A DNA stretch of 64,000 nt from Trichoplax sp. H2 (lineage: Eukaryota > Placozoa > Uniplacotomia > Trichoplacea): positions 62,001 through 126,000 of the forward strand of contig NOWV01000096.1 in NCBI GenBank assembly GCA_003344405.1, read 5' to 3'. Of the stretch, positions 31,296 through 45,267 are shown piece by piece. A model generated the notes under the pieces. The model saw only the letters and a program-made list of their open reading frames with translations. It made no database searches and was not told the DNA's origin. Within the stretch, counting starts at the first letter, position 1; each line of letters begins with the position of its first letter. Both the position numbers and the translations under genes were made by a program.

Positions 31296-34244
31296 ATGGA
31301 AGATGACAATCAGCCTTCAAATGTACAAGACTTGTGGGATAGTGACCTTGAGAATTTAATTCGTGCAAACTCAACTCGCAGCTCTAACCAAGAGCATTTA
31401 ATAAGGGACCTATATCAGCAACTGTACAGCGCTGACATCGACGACCCAATCTCATCCTTTCCCATTAATAGTCCAGCCATGTCTGAAACAAATTTATCAA
31501 CTAGTACATCACTTCAATCTTCAACAGCAAATTCTTCATCAAGCAACGATGAAGAGATACCTCGTAAACTATCCAAGCAAACCATGGGAGATAATACCCA
31601 TGATAGCAGAGTAGACAACCAAAAAGTAGAAAAAGGAACATCGAGATATGATGAAACTGGCCATGTTGATGGTGTTGAATCAACCGTTGATGAACAGAAT
31701 CAATCGAATACGCTTCCTGAATCTCAACCAAATCAAGCTGAAAAGTCGGATAATGAAGAGTCAATGGAATCATCGCCACCGATAACTCGTACGAGAAGGG
31801 AATTCATCACTGATCAAGGGCACCAAAGTTCCGGCTTTAATCAAATAAGAAATACAAATGCTCCATCGAACAGGGAAAACGATCCATTAATTCGTCATCT
31901 TCATCAATGCAAGACGCACATTGCCTTTGAACCCCTGCGGAATCCTATACCAAATCCAAGCCTTACATTTCGTCGAAAACTATTAGCGCCTGGATCTATC
32001 CTCAATGGTGGTCCTGGACGTGGTAGATGTAATAATCAGCAAGGTTTACCCATACCTAGATTTCTACAAAATGCTTTAAGGAACACTAATCCGAGAGTTG
32101 CTTCTACACTAACTGCTGATCACAGTTTAATGCATCCTATGCTGCCGAGGATGCCGATGCCTATAGCCGCGAACAATGCTGGATTTGAGGAGGTTAGTTA
32201 AAAAAAGTATATCTAGCACGAATTGAAGAGACTTTCTAGTGAGAGAACTCACGCTGTTGACGAATTTCAAAGTCACCATTAAACTTGAATTATTTCAAGC
32301 CATTAGTTGAGATAGGTAGTAGCCTATATCACCGTAGGTATTGATGGCATTTTACTTTGATGAGTAAGTTTATGCAAAATGTATACAGTAAACATTTCGT
32401 TCTAGGAATATTAGTATGTTAGGTAGTAAAGATGACGAATAAGAAATTGATGTAAACAACTAGAATACAATCAGAACTGACTACCTTAAATTGTTTAAAA
32501 TTGATTTATAATATTTCAGTATAACAACACTTGCTTAATCATTTAATCGACTACTATCGATATCCATCCATAAGAGCTAATTTTTCCCGAACAATGAAGG
32601 ATTAACTATATTGTAATTGAGCATTTTAACTTTATTTAATCTACGTACTTACTAAGAATCATCAATACATTATAGAAGTCTAGAATTATCAAGCTTAATC
32701 CTTCGTTATATATGTAACAGAAGCGGGTCTTACAATAGTTGTTGGTGTTTCTAAGATACAGAAACAGTATAGGAAACTCCCAACTAGTACACCACAGTGC
32801 TTCTTTTAACTTGCTGTTATTGATATTGCAAGATAAAGGAACAGTATAAGAAATGGTACAGTACTTGCGCTTTTACGTCAGATTTTGAATATGTCCAATA
32901 TGCAATGCAATACCATCTATATGAGATAAAATAAATTCCATCATTTCTCAACATGTCCAACTTCCAATTAGCTCACGAATGATAACTTAACTGTCATTGA
33001 GCACCGTAAGCTATCCAATACTCTCAAATAGTATTATTGATCCAAGAAGATTACCTACATAGATATCTACAGTATAGAATAGAAAAGGACTACATGTGCA
33101 TAATGAATATTTTTACTTTAACTAACAATTCTTAGCTAATTATTAACAAAAAAATTGTCCTTCTTCTAACGTAGCAAACATAGTCAAAGTTAATATCCAT
33201 CTTAAAACTAGGCGTAGTATAAAACTAAAATTTGATCTGCACCGGCTAACTTTTGTACCATGGTGTTATTTACACCCACAATATTCATTGCATCACTTGG
33301 TAAGCAGTAATATATTATCTACTACAATAACTGTACTGAAATATGCTAAATTTCTATCAATTGTTTCCAAAATTCTAGCTTCCTGATATATCACTATTGG
33401 ATACTAACACGAATAGTAACGTGGTTGGTACGAGGAATCAGAACCATTCTCCAGTAAGTGATTCACAAACGACTCTCCTAGGACTGATCTGTAGACATTG
33501 TCTATGCAGATTCTAGCTACCTACAGTACAGGATGTACAATGAAGCAGATGTTAATGTAGTTCAATGGTTCTTTATCGAAACTAACCAGGTTATGCGTCA
33601 TTGCTTTAAAAATTGCTAGTCTTCCGATAGGCAACCACAAGAGCATAATACTACTGCAGATGCCAGCAATACTAACGTAGATAATTCTAACCCGCCACTA
33701 ACTGCGACTTCACAGCCTCAATATAGCGCAGCTGATGTAAGTCAATTAATTAGACGAAAACAACACTTAACTCTCTACCCTACTAACGGCAAACTGATCG
33801 ATCACTACAGCTATAATATTTAAGGCTAATATCTGCTATCTAATGAATAATGCTATCAATTTATTCTAGTATTTTACTGTCAGGAATCATAACCCATTTT
33901 ATGATAGCACTTCTGTATCTACCATGACGGAAGAGTCTCAAAATTTATCTTCTACAGGCGATAATTCTGTAAATATTACATTCTAAAGTTGAATGAGATG
34001 AACAGATTATTTTGACGATATTTTATCACTAATAACGACGGAAAAAGCAACATATTAAATCTTGATATACTATAAAACCGTGAATTTTCTTAAATTGGAA
34101 CACTAATGGTATCATTATTTTATCACAAAGGCCAATTCTGTATTTACAGATGCAGAAGGCGATAATACGAGTTTGACCAGTAGCGAAGCAAATCAGTCGA
34201 CAGATATTTCTGCTCCAGCTGAAACATCTCTTAGCCCTTCTTAA
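31296..34244 (+). CDS. Unrecognised disordered Ser/Asn-rich protein, five exons
   Basis: I do not recognise this protein. Exons 31296-32192, 33379-33453, 33644-33736, 33870-33968 and 34131-34244 (stop TAA) join with GT-AG junctions, all in phase 0, to give about 425 residues. The first ATG in the open frame is at 31296; the frame stays open upstream to 31236, so an earlier exon is possible. The chain is low in hydrophobic residues and rich in Ser, Asn, Thr, Gln and acidic residues, with short more ordered stretches: DLWDSDLENLIRA near the start, LIRDLYQQLY, and a basic, Pro/Gly-rich part (FRRKLLAPGS, PGRGRC) around residues 215-260. The three middle exons are 25, 31 and 33 codons, all multiples of three, similar in composition, and could be skipped without frame change. 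There is no signal peptide or membrane segment. Acceptors of exons 3-5 were chosen partly to keep the frame, so those borders are less certain than exon 1. Confidence 0.6.
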
Positions 34245-35733
34245 TCACTGAAAAATGGAAGGTTTGTCTAATAAATACGGTAAAGTGATTAATAACTTAA
34301 CTGAGAAACGGGACATAAAATATGAATCTTAAATTAGAAAATCTTTCAAATTTATTAATTCTGCTTCTCTAACACAGGTATAAACAGTTGCAAACAAGAA
34401 AACGAATAACATCTATATATAATCGTTAAATCAATGCTATAGATGAGTAATGATTGCTGAATGTTATTAATTCATTTAAAATGATTGTATAAGCCGTACT
34501 CAACGAATATGGTTACGCTAGTTGTTAATGTTGACTCGATTAGTTAATTTATTAAACTTAATCATCCAAGTAATCATGAATCATGTAATAAAATATCACT
34601 TGTTCCATTAGAATATAAGCTATTAAATGCATTTATCTATACGGTTTAGCAGTTAGATTACTTCATCCGATCAAGAATTGGAATAGATTTGTTTATAGGC
34701 CCATTAAAACTAAATTCAGCACAATTTCTGAGGATATACTGTTATGAAATATTTGACTTTTCCGATATTAATTCATATCGCTACGGTTGCTTTAGTACTT
34801 AATTCAATATAAAAAAGATTAATATCTCGGTAAAAATAGAAGGTGATAATTAAGAATACTAAAGAGGATGATTAATATAAGATAGCAAATATCTAAAATT
34901 AATTATAATAAAACCCTCATCGATCCAACCAAACATTTAGAGTACTTCAATGATACATTTCCTATCCCTATTTCTAGAATTACGTCCTAACTGAAGGGTA
35001 ACCATTGCATCATTTAAAATTTCTGCTTAGAATACTCTATTCAAATATCAAGCTAGATCTGGGACAAGAAATTAATACTTTCTTCGAGCACTCCAGCTAT
35101 TGCTAAATGGCTTTTTTGGCATTGTACTGTATTCCATCTAATCTAGTAGTAGCGACTATAAATCTCCATAATAATAATGAGAGTAAGCGATACTACAAGG
35201 CGGCAAAGAAGATAGCGTAAAATCAACAAAATAAAAACCTAACTAGTAGTACCTGTAAACTTGTCTATTAAGATGTACATTTCATTATCTAATACAATCA
35301 TAAAGTTTAGTTAATGCAGCAGTATTACTAAAAAAGTACAAGTACATTCATTTTTAATGAAGGAAAGTCACTGTACGATTAAAATAGCAAATTTCAATTT
35401 AATTTGTTTTATAAACAATACGAATATAGGTTAAAAACTCGATACAGCCAACTGTTGACAAATACTTCCATAATTAGGGGTTATAGAAGTATAACCATGT
35501 TTAACTAGTTTCATTTTTTGAAATTTGAATAACTCATACAATCAGAGAAAATATGGTTAATCTTGTGGTTATTAACAACAACGATATTAAATCAAAATCT
35601 ATCCAATCTTAAATGCTTTAACCTAATAATCATGTAGCCGGTAAGCCTTAGCTTGCTATCCTATTTTTACAAATTGAATCGAATCTAAGAGATAGAAAAG
35701 TTAACGTTTTTCTCTATAGCATTGCTCAAGAAT
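34245..35733. other. Intergenic, AT-rich, nothing recognised
   Basis: This stretch lies between two convergent genes. No long ORF, repeat array or RNA gene was recognised. Confidence 0.5.
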
Positions 35734-38700
35734 TTATTTGATTAATTTAATAATGTAAAATAAATGAGAATCATATCGACATATGACATAAGACTGCTGG
35801 CGATTTACATAAATCTTCTCTAGTTGTCCAAATAGTAATGGAGATTGGAAAGTTCGAACTAACTGCATCGTATTTTTATCGTACAATTGTATCTTGCAAG
35901 TCAATTTTTCCACTACCATGAAAAATCGAGATTCAGTACTACTTTTCCAACATAAATTGGTAGTAAGATTAAAATGTCTAATGGCATTTTGATATCCTTT
36001 GACGTTGAGTTTACCGTCTGCACCGATCATCTATTGAACATAAACATAAAAATATTTCTGTTATAAAACAGGAGATGATAAAAACGGAATCGATTATATT
36101 CTTACTATCACGTCTTCTCCTTTCTGTATGAAATAGCAGCCATCCAAATCACTAGCGTAATTCATCTGTCGAGAGAAGAGACAAATAAAAAAGAAAATTA
36201 ATGATAGTACTGATATTCCAATTTCATTAATCGTATTCTGTTTTCTATTCAAGTCTGTACGAACAAATAAGTCTGTAGTGTAGTGACCAAAATTCTTAAT
36301 CATATTTTCCTTTTTCCAACTAGACGTTACAATATTTGCTTCCGTCTCTCCAATATTGATTTTACAAGCAAATCCATTAGCATCTTTGTAGTACTGTTGT
36401 GACTGAAATAGTTTGGTCTCCATAATATTATCTTCTAATTTGAAGAGCTACAAGTTCATAGGAAAGATTAGATATTATAGATTACTACAGGGTTGCAATA
36501 TCATCAGGTCAAAAACCGATAGCTGAAATTATTATAATAAATATCTACAGCCTAAGCATTCTGTAATAGTAGCCAGTATCGGATGATAAATACTTTAAAG
36601 CACAAAGATGGCATTCTGGTGCACTATTTAAATTAATACTGCTCAAACGTACATTACAGGAATCAATTCTTAAAGCTTTATATAAAGCTTAACACGTGTA
36701 AAACTTAATTACGGTACATCTATATAATTTATTAATGAATAACTGTTCTAACGGATATAAAAATATTGAAAGATTGGCCATATGATTGTTATAGCTATTT
36801 AATTTTGCTACAGTTAACTACAGAAATAATATTGAATAAGATAGTAATTGTTTTAGTATGGAAACCAAATATACTAATGCATTTTACTGGAATTTACAAT
36901 TACCTGAAAGAATAAATTTCTGACTTATAGCTAATACTACTGACCACTTATGAAATAACCCAAAAGGTATCTGTTCAGTACAGAAATTACTTTACGTTAT
37001 AAATCTGTCAATAAATCTAATCTAACTTGCCCTAATAAGATTCCGTCGACGATCGAAAGATTCTTGTTGTAAGGCTAAGATAGAATCGTCGAAATGCAGA
37101 ATTTGTGTTTTACGATGGATTCGATTAGGGTCGTAATACATTTCCAGTTTTCCATTATCGCGCTGAATACCCATAACCGCAGTCTGATTAGTGCCATCAG
37201 AATGCTACAATAATAAAATATTATTTTCATAGCGGTTAAATAAAGTCGAGTTGCAAGATTAAATATTATATTATGTTATTATTAGCGCGATGAGTCAAGA
37301 TAAAAACTGAATGACAGCATCGTAAATATTATTCTTTTACCTGAATATCTATAATAAATAGATATTTACTATCCGCCCTTCTGTATCTTGAGCTTAAAAC
37401 TTCTATCGTTGCTCCTTCTACTAGTAGCTCATCTACCAACCAAGAACATTTATCGATACTCTGCAGATTATTAAACTACAATCGCACAAAGGTAGATTAA
37501 TTAATTATTAATCTCACAATCTGATACCGGAAGAAAAGCAATAAAACTAACACATGATTGCTCTAAAAGAATTTAAATTTTTCTAACTTGCAACCATTTC
37601 CGTTGGCAAAGGTGATATAGATTACTATAGCAAGTCATAGGAAAAACTGTGTGACATCTAATCTAACATGAGATGGCTTTAAAATGACGTAAATTACTTC
37701 AAAAAGCTAAAGCAATTTTCAGACTTATAGCGGTATGGGTAAAGAAAATAATTATGGTGCTAATATAGCAAAAAATGTCTTTCAAAGAATATTTCTCATT
37801 CCGTTCGTAAATCATTCCAGCAAATCAACATCGTTTATAACATAAACTAGCAGAACAATAGCACTATTCAAGATGAACATTTAATCTGGTTGGCAATATC
37901 ACCTTTCCAGTTAAATATTTCTGAGAAACATGGACAGTACCTGGCGAATAGAAATATGATTGTGACGATTCCAACGATCTTTATACAACGCACTCGCTTC
38001 ATAGGATCGGCACTGCTTTATTAAAATAACCGAATTTAAATCATCGTAGAGAAAGCACCAGAATTGACTAATAGCTTTATGGTCATCGAAATCTTGACTG
38101 GATAATTCTTCTAATTCCTCGCCTTGATAAATCTAAGAAATATTTAAAGTTAGACCATGAAGATAATGTTATTTCATGAATATCATTTTTTTAATTTTAA
38201 GTATACAAAAAAATTGACTCCGTAAGGAAATTATAAATGTTTTAACATCATTATACCTGTAATTTTAATCGCCACTTTTTCATCTCGAGCAATTTTGCAA
38301 CATAAGGAATGTTATTGATGTAACAACAAGAAGAAGAATAGACTATTTCCTCTTTATTCGATTTCCTATTATTTATTTCATCTGCACTTTCTTCCGCCAA
38401 ACTACTTCTTTCATCACAGTCATCATCATCCATCATTTCATCGTCGCATTCATCATAATTTGAAGATTGATCATCATGGTTACCTTCGAAATTATAACTT
38501 TCAAATGTAAAAGGTTTGTTTGAAGCTGAATATTTGCGTATATATATTGAAGTGACTATTTTTAGATACCATTTCATGATTATCACCGTTAGTATTGCAC
38601 GAATGTATCCTATCGCCCTATTGCTATTCTTACCACTAACTGCGCCTGGAAAATTTGGATCTTCATCACTCCGATTTTCAATATCGTCTTCATCATTTGC

Positions 38701-41700
38701 ATCATACCCTTGACTTGCCATATCATCGTCTTCATCTTCATCACTTCCATCATTTCCATCCCCATCTTTACCGCTGTCAGAGTAATATTCATCTTCATTC
38801 TCTCCTTTCGTTAATTTTCGACGTTTTGCAGGTCGCCAAGGAATGGTACTTTCTTTATTCGTAAAGGTGTCGTCATTATTTTCTATTTTCGAATAATAAT
38901 GGTAGCAATAGATGGCTCAAATGTTTTAAAATCAACACGTGTACACTGGAGGAAGAAAGTTTTTCCCTTACCTACGACTATATATTTGTAGGCTTCTCGG
39001 CTATCATTACTATAAGTATACAAATCAACCGTCGTCGGGCAGAAAAATAGTTTTATGGTTCCCATGGCACTAAAAAGCTTTTTATAAGGCTTGGTTCCGA
39101 GTTGGCTAGGATTAAAGATCTATTTCAATCCAATATTTAATTTAAGTGAATTAAGGTATGTACTATAAAGTACAAATAAGTACCGTAAACCTAGCAATCT
39201 CCGGTCAACTTTTTATAGATATTACTGTATTTATTTAAAGTTATTGATAACTGTATGCTATAAATTTCTAGGAATTGCATTATATGTATTTGAAAAATGC
39301 CTGGTTTACGATAAAAATTAACAAGTCCCGTGGTAAAATTAAAATTACATAAATTGAAAACTTACCAGAATTTCGAATTGCATATTGAGAATCGCTAAGT
39401 AAGACTCTACATCAGATATTGCCAAATCAATAATACCCTCTTCATGAGAATACAAGGGCTTGAATCGATGATTAAAGGAAGGAACAAAATCTTCTCGATT
39501 ATCTTTCAATGCGCTGGACAAGAATCCGATAGCAGAAGTATTGGTAGAAATGCCTTTATACCATAAAATGATATAGATACGCAATCTTATAACACATTCG
39601 ACACGAAAGAGTCTAAGTTGATTGGCACTTTGTGCTCCATCGAATGATATCATGTCTGCATATTGAATATTTTGTTGAACACGACACGTATATTGGTGTC
39701 CAAATGGATCAACCTGCCATACCTATAGTATTAATTACAACGATTGCCAATTAGATGAACTCACAGCCCTTTCTTAGCTTAGCTTAGCTTTTTGCTAATA
39801 ACAATTCTTCACATTTATTAACACACTAGAGTTTTAAGAACATTAAGCAAGAACTATATTTTAACGACTATTAGATGAATAGCGTACAGTCGATTCTCTT
39901 GATGAATTTCATAATAACAAGTTTAGTATCTTTAAGATATTTTAACACTATTAAAATTGTATAATTAATCTTACAAGGGGATAAATGATTTAGTAGAATA
40001 GCACTGGTGCTGCTATTTTATCTGTGGTTAATAATGCGTTGATCTGAAAAAAATGGATCAATTAACTGTATCAGTAAATACAGGATTCATTACCCACCTC
40101 TATAGCGCTGGTCGCAGCAAGATCTTCTGATGGCTTTCCATAATGATACCAGAACATAATTTTGGTATCATTTGCCAAGTATTTGCATGCTTGGATTTCA
40201 TTATCAGACGTAATTGATTTCTCTGTCCTTCTAAATACATTCTCATTCATGATAGGCATCTTAAAGCGATAAAACATGGTTTTAAATCAATTTCATCAAA
40301 ATCTATTAATTCAATAATTAACAACAAGTTCTACTGTATTACGCGAATGCCATCATAACAGAATAAGTTATGCAACACAGCTACTCTTTTCTACATAGGC
40401 AAAATGCAATCTTGTGAGTAGATATCCAAAAAATTTAGAGTGGAACCAAATAGTAATATGCAATGCTTCGTTTTGTATGTAAAGAGTTGATGAATACCGT
40501 TAAAAATGATCTTTGCTGCAACAAGTTTCAAATTCAGACTTACTGTAATACTTTTCCTATCGCTAGCCAGCGTTAAAATGTACCATTTCTCGTCAAGATC
40601 CCACTTTGCTGGAAATTCAAGGTTAGCTAAAGTTTTGGACGGATTATGATTCCCGTCCTCGTCTTCAAATTCGTATTCCCTTCTGCCATAACCATAGAAG
40701 ACTTTCCAAGTGTCAGAGTATTGCCCGATATCTGCCTTCCACTTTATTCATTTAATTCAAAAATGGCTGAATATCAGTTTCCAAATTACAATAATTGCAT
40801 AAAGTTTGTACATGTATCTATCGCATTTGTACATATCGCAAAGAGCTATTTAGAAAAATTTCAGAATATCGATACTGAAAAGAAAAACGCCTTCGAAACT
40901 ATATATTCTACTGACTAAGCAAAGTGCCGTCCATGTATATCCGAATTATTTATACACATGTTGCAAAGAGATACTACATTTAATTTAATTTAAAATACAC
41001 ACACTGCATAAAGTACGTATATGTGTGAATCATTTTGATACATGTCCCCAAGAGATATATGACAAAATTTCTGAACGTTGGTACATTTAGGAGAAAACCG
41101 TCATCGAAAGGGCAATCATATCAACCTAAGTCAGGCTCAAATTTAGACTTACAGTAGGTTAAATGACTACTCTGTTAAATGAATTACTTCCTTTCTCTAC
41201 ATTTAGTCCAACAGATGAAGGTTACCTCGGATATGGCAAAGGCAAAACAAATCGTCTCATCTCGATGTCCTTTAGGCCCAATTCGAATTTGTGTAACCCA
41301 TTGATTGCTAACTTCAACTCTACTGCTGATATTGAATTCCTCATCTGTTTCATCATCTTCCTTAACCACCGTTAGCTACACCAAATTATAATTGAACTTC
41401 ATTATTGCCTAACAGAGACATAACAGCTTAGTTAGCTATAGCTATGAAAGGAACTTTACCACAACTTCGCATTCTTCAGTTTTATTGTTCATGGTGGCAG
41501 GAACTAAAACCCCTCCACGTTCATAAGGTGTCGAGCATCGATCAGCAATATCGCTACTACACGTAGTGATCTTGCGGGAAAAATCCATGAACGTTTGCGT
41601 ATACCCCGTACCCCATCGTTTCCATTTTGGATACCTTCATCAGGGTTTAAGAGAAGTTAATTAACGAACGATGAAAAATGATCGATAATATCGGTTCTAG

Positions 41701-44700
41701 GTAATTACTTTGCAATGTAGGCATAGGGCAAATGATCTATCTGCGCTTTTTCTTCAGCTAATTTCAAGGCCTTATTGCGATAGAGGCTATAACGACTGCT
41801 ACACAACAGGAGAAACTGAATCAAATCGATCTTTTTAAAGCTCAAATAGGAACCAAATTCTTTCATGATGCTATAAATTTTCTTAATTTCTTTCTTTTTC
41901 TGTAAAAAATTGACGCCATAGCAATGGATTAACATTTTGACAAAAAGAAATTCTGATTAAAACTATGGCCGTATTTCACTTGCAACGGACTCTCTAATAT
42001 GATTTCTGATACCTCATCAACGGGTGATAAATAGTTCTTGTAGCTTTTTAAATCCGTAATAAGTCCTTGCTGTGTACTGGATAGGTTCCATTTCGATACA
42101 ATCCAGCTCCAGTCTGCCATCATAGTTTCCAAACTAGCTGAACAATCTCCCTTGATGGCATGGTCTACTATGTGATCAAAAAAGTAAGAATCTTCCTTGA
42201 AAGCATTCCAATCGCCTTGATAACATTGTAAATAGCGCTCTACTAATGTTTGATTTAATCGCTTGATATACGAATCTTGAGATTGTTCTTCATCGATAGG
42301 ATATTGAAGATAGTCGATCACTGCATTTTGGAAGTAGATGCATCTATTATTAAAAATAAAAGTAGGTATTGGCTTGAAAACCGATCTCTTCAATGAGGTA
42401 ATGGATAAAGAATAATATATCAAATAAGGTATAACTACCCATCATCGTCTTGATACAGAAGCAGAGACTTTTCATCCAGACGCTTCAGTAATTGGATCGT
42501 ATCTTCTTGATTTTGTCTCCATAGACAGTAGATTGATTGAATAGGAATGGGAATGGGGTTATAAACACCAAGCAATCGAATTAATTGACAATCTTTTTCT
42601 TCCATCTGACTTAAACTGAATTGAATGAGTGGACGGAGATCACATTCTTCATTCTCATCTTCTTCATCAATTTGTAACTTGTCTACAAGGTTTTTCCACT
42701 CGTTGACAGTCTTTAATTTCAGTCCAGCCATAATAGCAACTGCAATTGGTAGATTTTGGTATATTTCAACAGCTTGTTTGACTACATTTTCAGAACTTAA
42801 GCGTTGGATAACCTCTACAGGCTGATATAGTGCTAAAATTTCCATGGATTCATTTTGCGTTAACCCTGGCTGTGAATGAAACATATTGTAAGACAATTTA
42901 TATCTTCTCTCTAAATGTAGTCTAACCTAACAACCCTACTAGTTGAAGAAAGTTAATCTTAAGTCTGATACTTCATGTTTAGTTTAGTCTTGCTTTCAGG
43001 AGCAATAAATAAAGCATACATTACGATCTTTATAGATCATTAAGAAGTAATACGGCGAAAACGCTATCACCTGCACTATCCAGTATGAAATTAAGTGTAT
43101 CGACAACGCTATTTAAATACACCAATGGATGACACTGTTATTAGGTGCTCCTAAGCAAGGAATTTCTAATATTTAAAACGGGATATATTATATAAATCAA
43201 TCCCAAGATTACATGGCCAAATTAATTGCATTGTTGAAATGAAACGAATTTAATGGAAGTCCCACACGAAATTTCTACTATTCGAAAAGGATATACTAAT
43301 TTATGTGCTAGAGGATATGGCAATATCAACCCAACTGTTGAGATTGAACAAATTCAGTGGCAGAGCTAATTCCATGTTGTTATTTTAATCGTATCAATAC
43401 TTACAGGTGATTGTAAACAAGTCCATGTCTCCTGTTTTTCATCGTCTATCCAAGGTGCTGTAATGACTGATTTCTTTGCAAACTGGATATACTGTAGACT
43501 GGATTCTTCTTGTACATCATCGAAGATAAATAGAGCTTGCGATTTATTCTTATTCGCTTAAAACAGCATGCAGCACGGTATTAAAATGCAATGCCGGAAA
43601 AGGATAAACATATTGCAAGATAATCAAGACCAAAAATGGATAAGTACGTCCATAAGGATGCACATTGCACAGTCGTTGAACTCGTTGATGTAAAGATAGG
43701 AGCTGCATTACGAACTATAAATGAATGATTAACTACCTTGGAAATAACGGTTTAGGCGATCAACAACATCGTCTAATTTTTGAGGTAGATCAATGCCTTG
43801 GAGACCGAGTTCGAGGCATAACTTTTCCAAAATTAAAAATAACCGCTGATTTTTAGCATTTCCTAAATAAACAAGACAGGAAAGAACACATATCATGTTT
43901 AAATGTGGAAAAGTAAGCCGGCATGAAGATTGAATATAATCTCCTAGTTTTCCATAAGAATTTATCTTAATACTGGGTCGTAAACGTATCTAAAGTAAGG
44001 AGCTCTGGCTAGAAAAGCATGGCGGCTTAACGATTCAAAATAATTCACTCGTTCTCCATTAGAGATTATCCAAATGTAGGGTATATAATATATGCAAAGC
44101 AATGAGTTCTTGCTGTAAAAGTATGGCAGCATAAAGATTGAAAATAATCCGTTAGTTCTTCATTCGAATGAATCTAAATGCAAGGTCTAACATACGTATA
44201 TCTAAAGTAAGGAGCTCTAGCTGGGAAACTATGCCGACATAACGATTAAAAATAATCCACTAGTTCACCATTCGTGTTTATTCAAATCGACTATCTCAGA
44301 TATATCCAAGGCAAGGAGCTTTTGATAGCGATAATTGTAGGACTACACCAATCCATACTTTTCTAGCTTAACCATTTCTATTACAAACAAAATGATATTG
44401 CTTACCGATTGTGATCCAGTATACGCCATTTGGGTGAAAAGCTTTCTTTTGCTCTACTACTATTCTAACTGCTTGGCTTACTGCAACAGTTTTACCACTG
44501 CCTCGTTTGCCATGAACCCAAATGTGGCCTCCACAATGATCGATATCTTGTAATCGACTGCAGATGTTGTACAGGAAATTCTGCCTGATGATGCAGCGAT
44601 TAGTTGGAACTTTCATAACATGTCGTAATAAATCTGTAACATGGAGAAAGTTTAATTGCAAACATTCTATGCACAATTAATGGATAGAAGACAGATATTC

Positions 44701-45267
44701 ATGAAAAACTATTATAACAGCATGCAACGAGTAGGATGCTATAACGGCTCCTACTGTAAATTTGCATCTAACATGACTCAAAACTAATGGAAGGCATATA
44801 TTCTGTTCAAGGAGTTAAAGGGACCGAGTTGCAACATACGGATCAAAGCTACAGCGGTTCTTCTACTTCATGCATTGCAATTCAAAATGTTATTGGAATA
44901 AATTGTTAAGTCAATCTCTAAGTAACAAGGCCAGGATATTGAAATACTGCAAGCCGACATGACTCTTGCCGTTTTAGAAATAATCGATGAATCATTGTTT
45001 TCCTAATTACCACGAATGAATATCTGCCTAGTGTAAACTAATCTCTATTCCATCCTAACGAAAATATGTTTAGCATAAACATGGCAGCCTTAGCTACTCA
45101 AATAGCACGTAATACTGCCGATCTCTTAGCTAAATAGGACAATAAATACAATCAAAACAGTGCTCTTTTTTAAGGAATAATACATGTAGTAGTACTTTAT
45201 TGATGGTGTTGAGGGGCTAACCTTGATATTCGTTGTTATTAGTCGGATTTTGATTCGATACAGACAT
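35734..45267 (-). CDS. Apaf-1-like NB-ARC NTPase with a long C-terminal region
   Basis: STAND-class ATPase resembling the Apaf-1 core, which assembles into a signalling wheel on nucleotide exchange. Exon 1 (45267-45222, ATG) gives a short N-terminus with no CARD or death fold. It joins in phase to 44666-44406, carrying the P-loop GKRGSGKT (about 44520-44480) and GVYWITIG, like the HWVSVG of Apaf-1. Next come 43862-43737, 43556-43405 (Walker B LFIFDDV) and 42869-42439 (helical part of ARC, with LPIAVAIMAGLK at the GLPLA position, then the winged helix). An exon starting at 42343 continues the alignment, and a further exon ending near 41705 has QAKL-like helices. Two usually conserved features look altered: the TTR after Walker B and the MHD-type His-Asp (here YFQNAVIDYL). 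Later exons (41.3, 40.6, 40.2, 39.5, 39.0, 38.5, 38.0, 37.4, 37.1, 36.2, 35.9 kb) are beta-rich and propeller-like without clear WD repeats, with an acidic Asp/Glu stretch near 38.4-38.8 kb. The downstream part could be a separate gene starting with the ATG at 39065. Confidence 0.78.
43880..44330. repeat. Intronic minisatellite, about 105-bp units
   Basis: This lies in the second intron of the NB-ARC gene, between the P-loop exon and the next one. Units are marked by TAAAGTAAGGAGCTCTGGCT or variants at 43991, 44094, 44203 and 44306, with a degenerate unit before the first. Each also has ATGGCGGC-like and GATTGAAAATAATCC-like blocks. Spacing is 103, 109 and 103 bp. Confidence 0.85.

Noticed and set aside
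38655-38864. His/Leu-rich plus-strand ORF
   Set aside because: Antisense of the acidic GAT/GAA-rich coding stretch of the NB-ARC locus.
43565-43730. Open minus-strand stretch between two NB-ARC exons as an extra exon
   Set aside because: It does not keep the phase; joining the flanking exons directly matches the spacing of Apaf-1 before Walker B.
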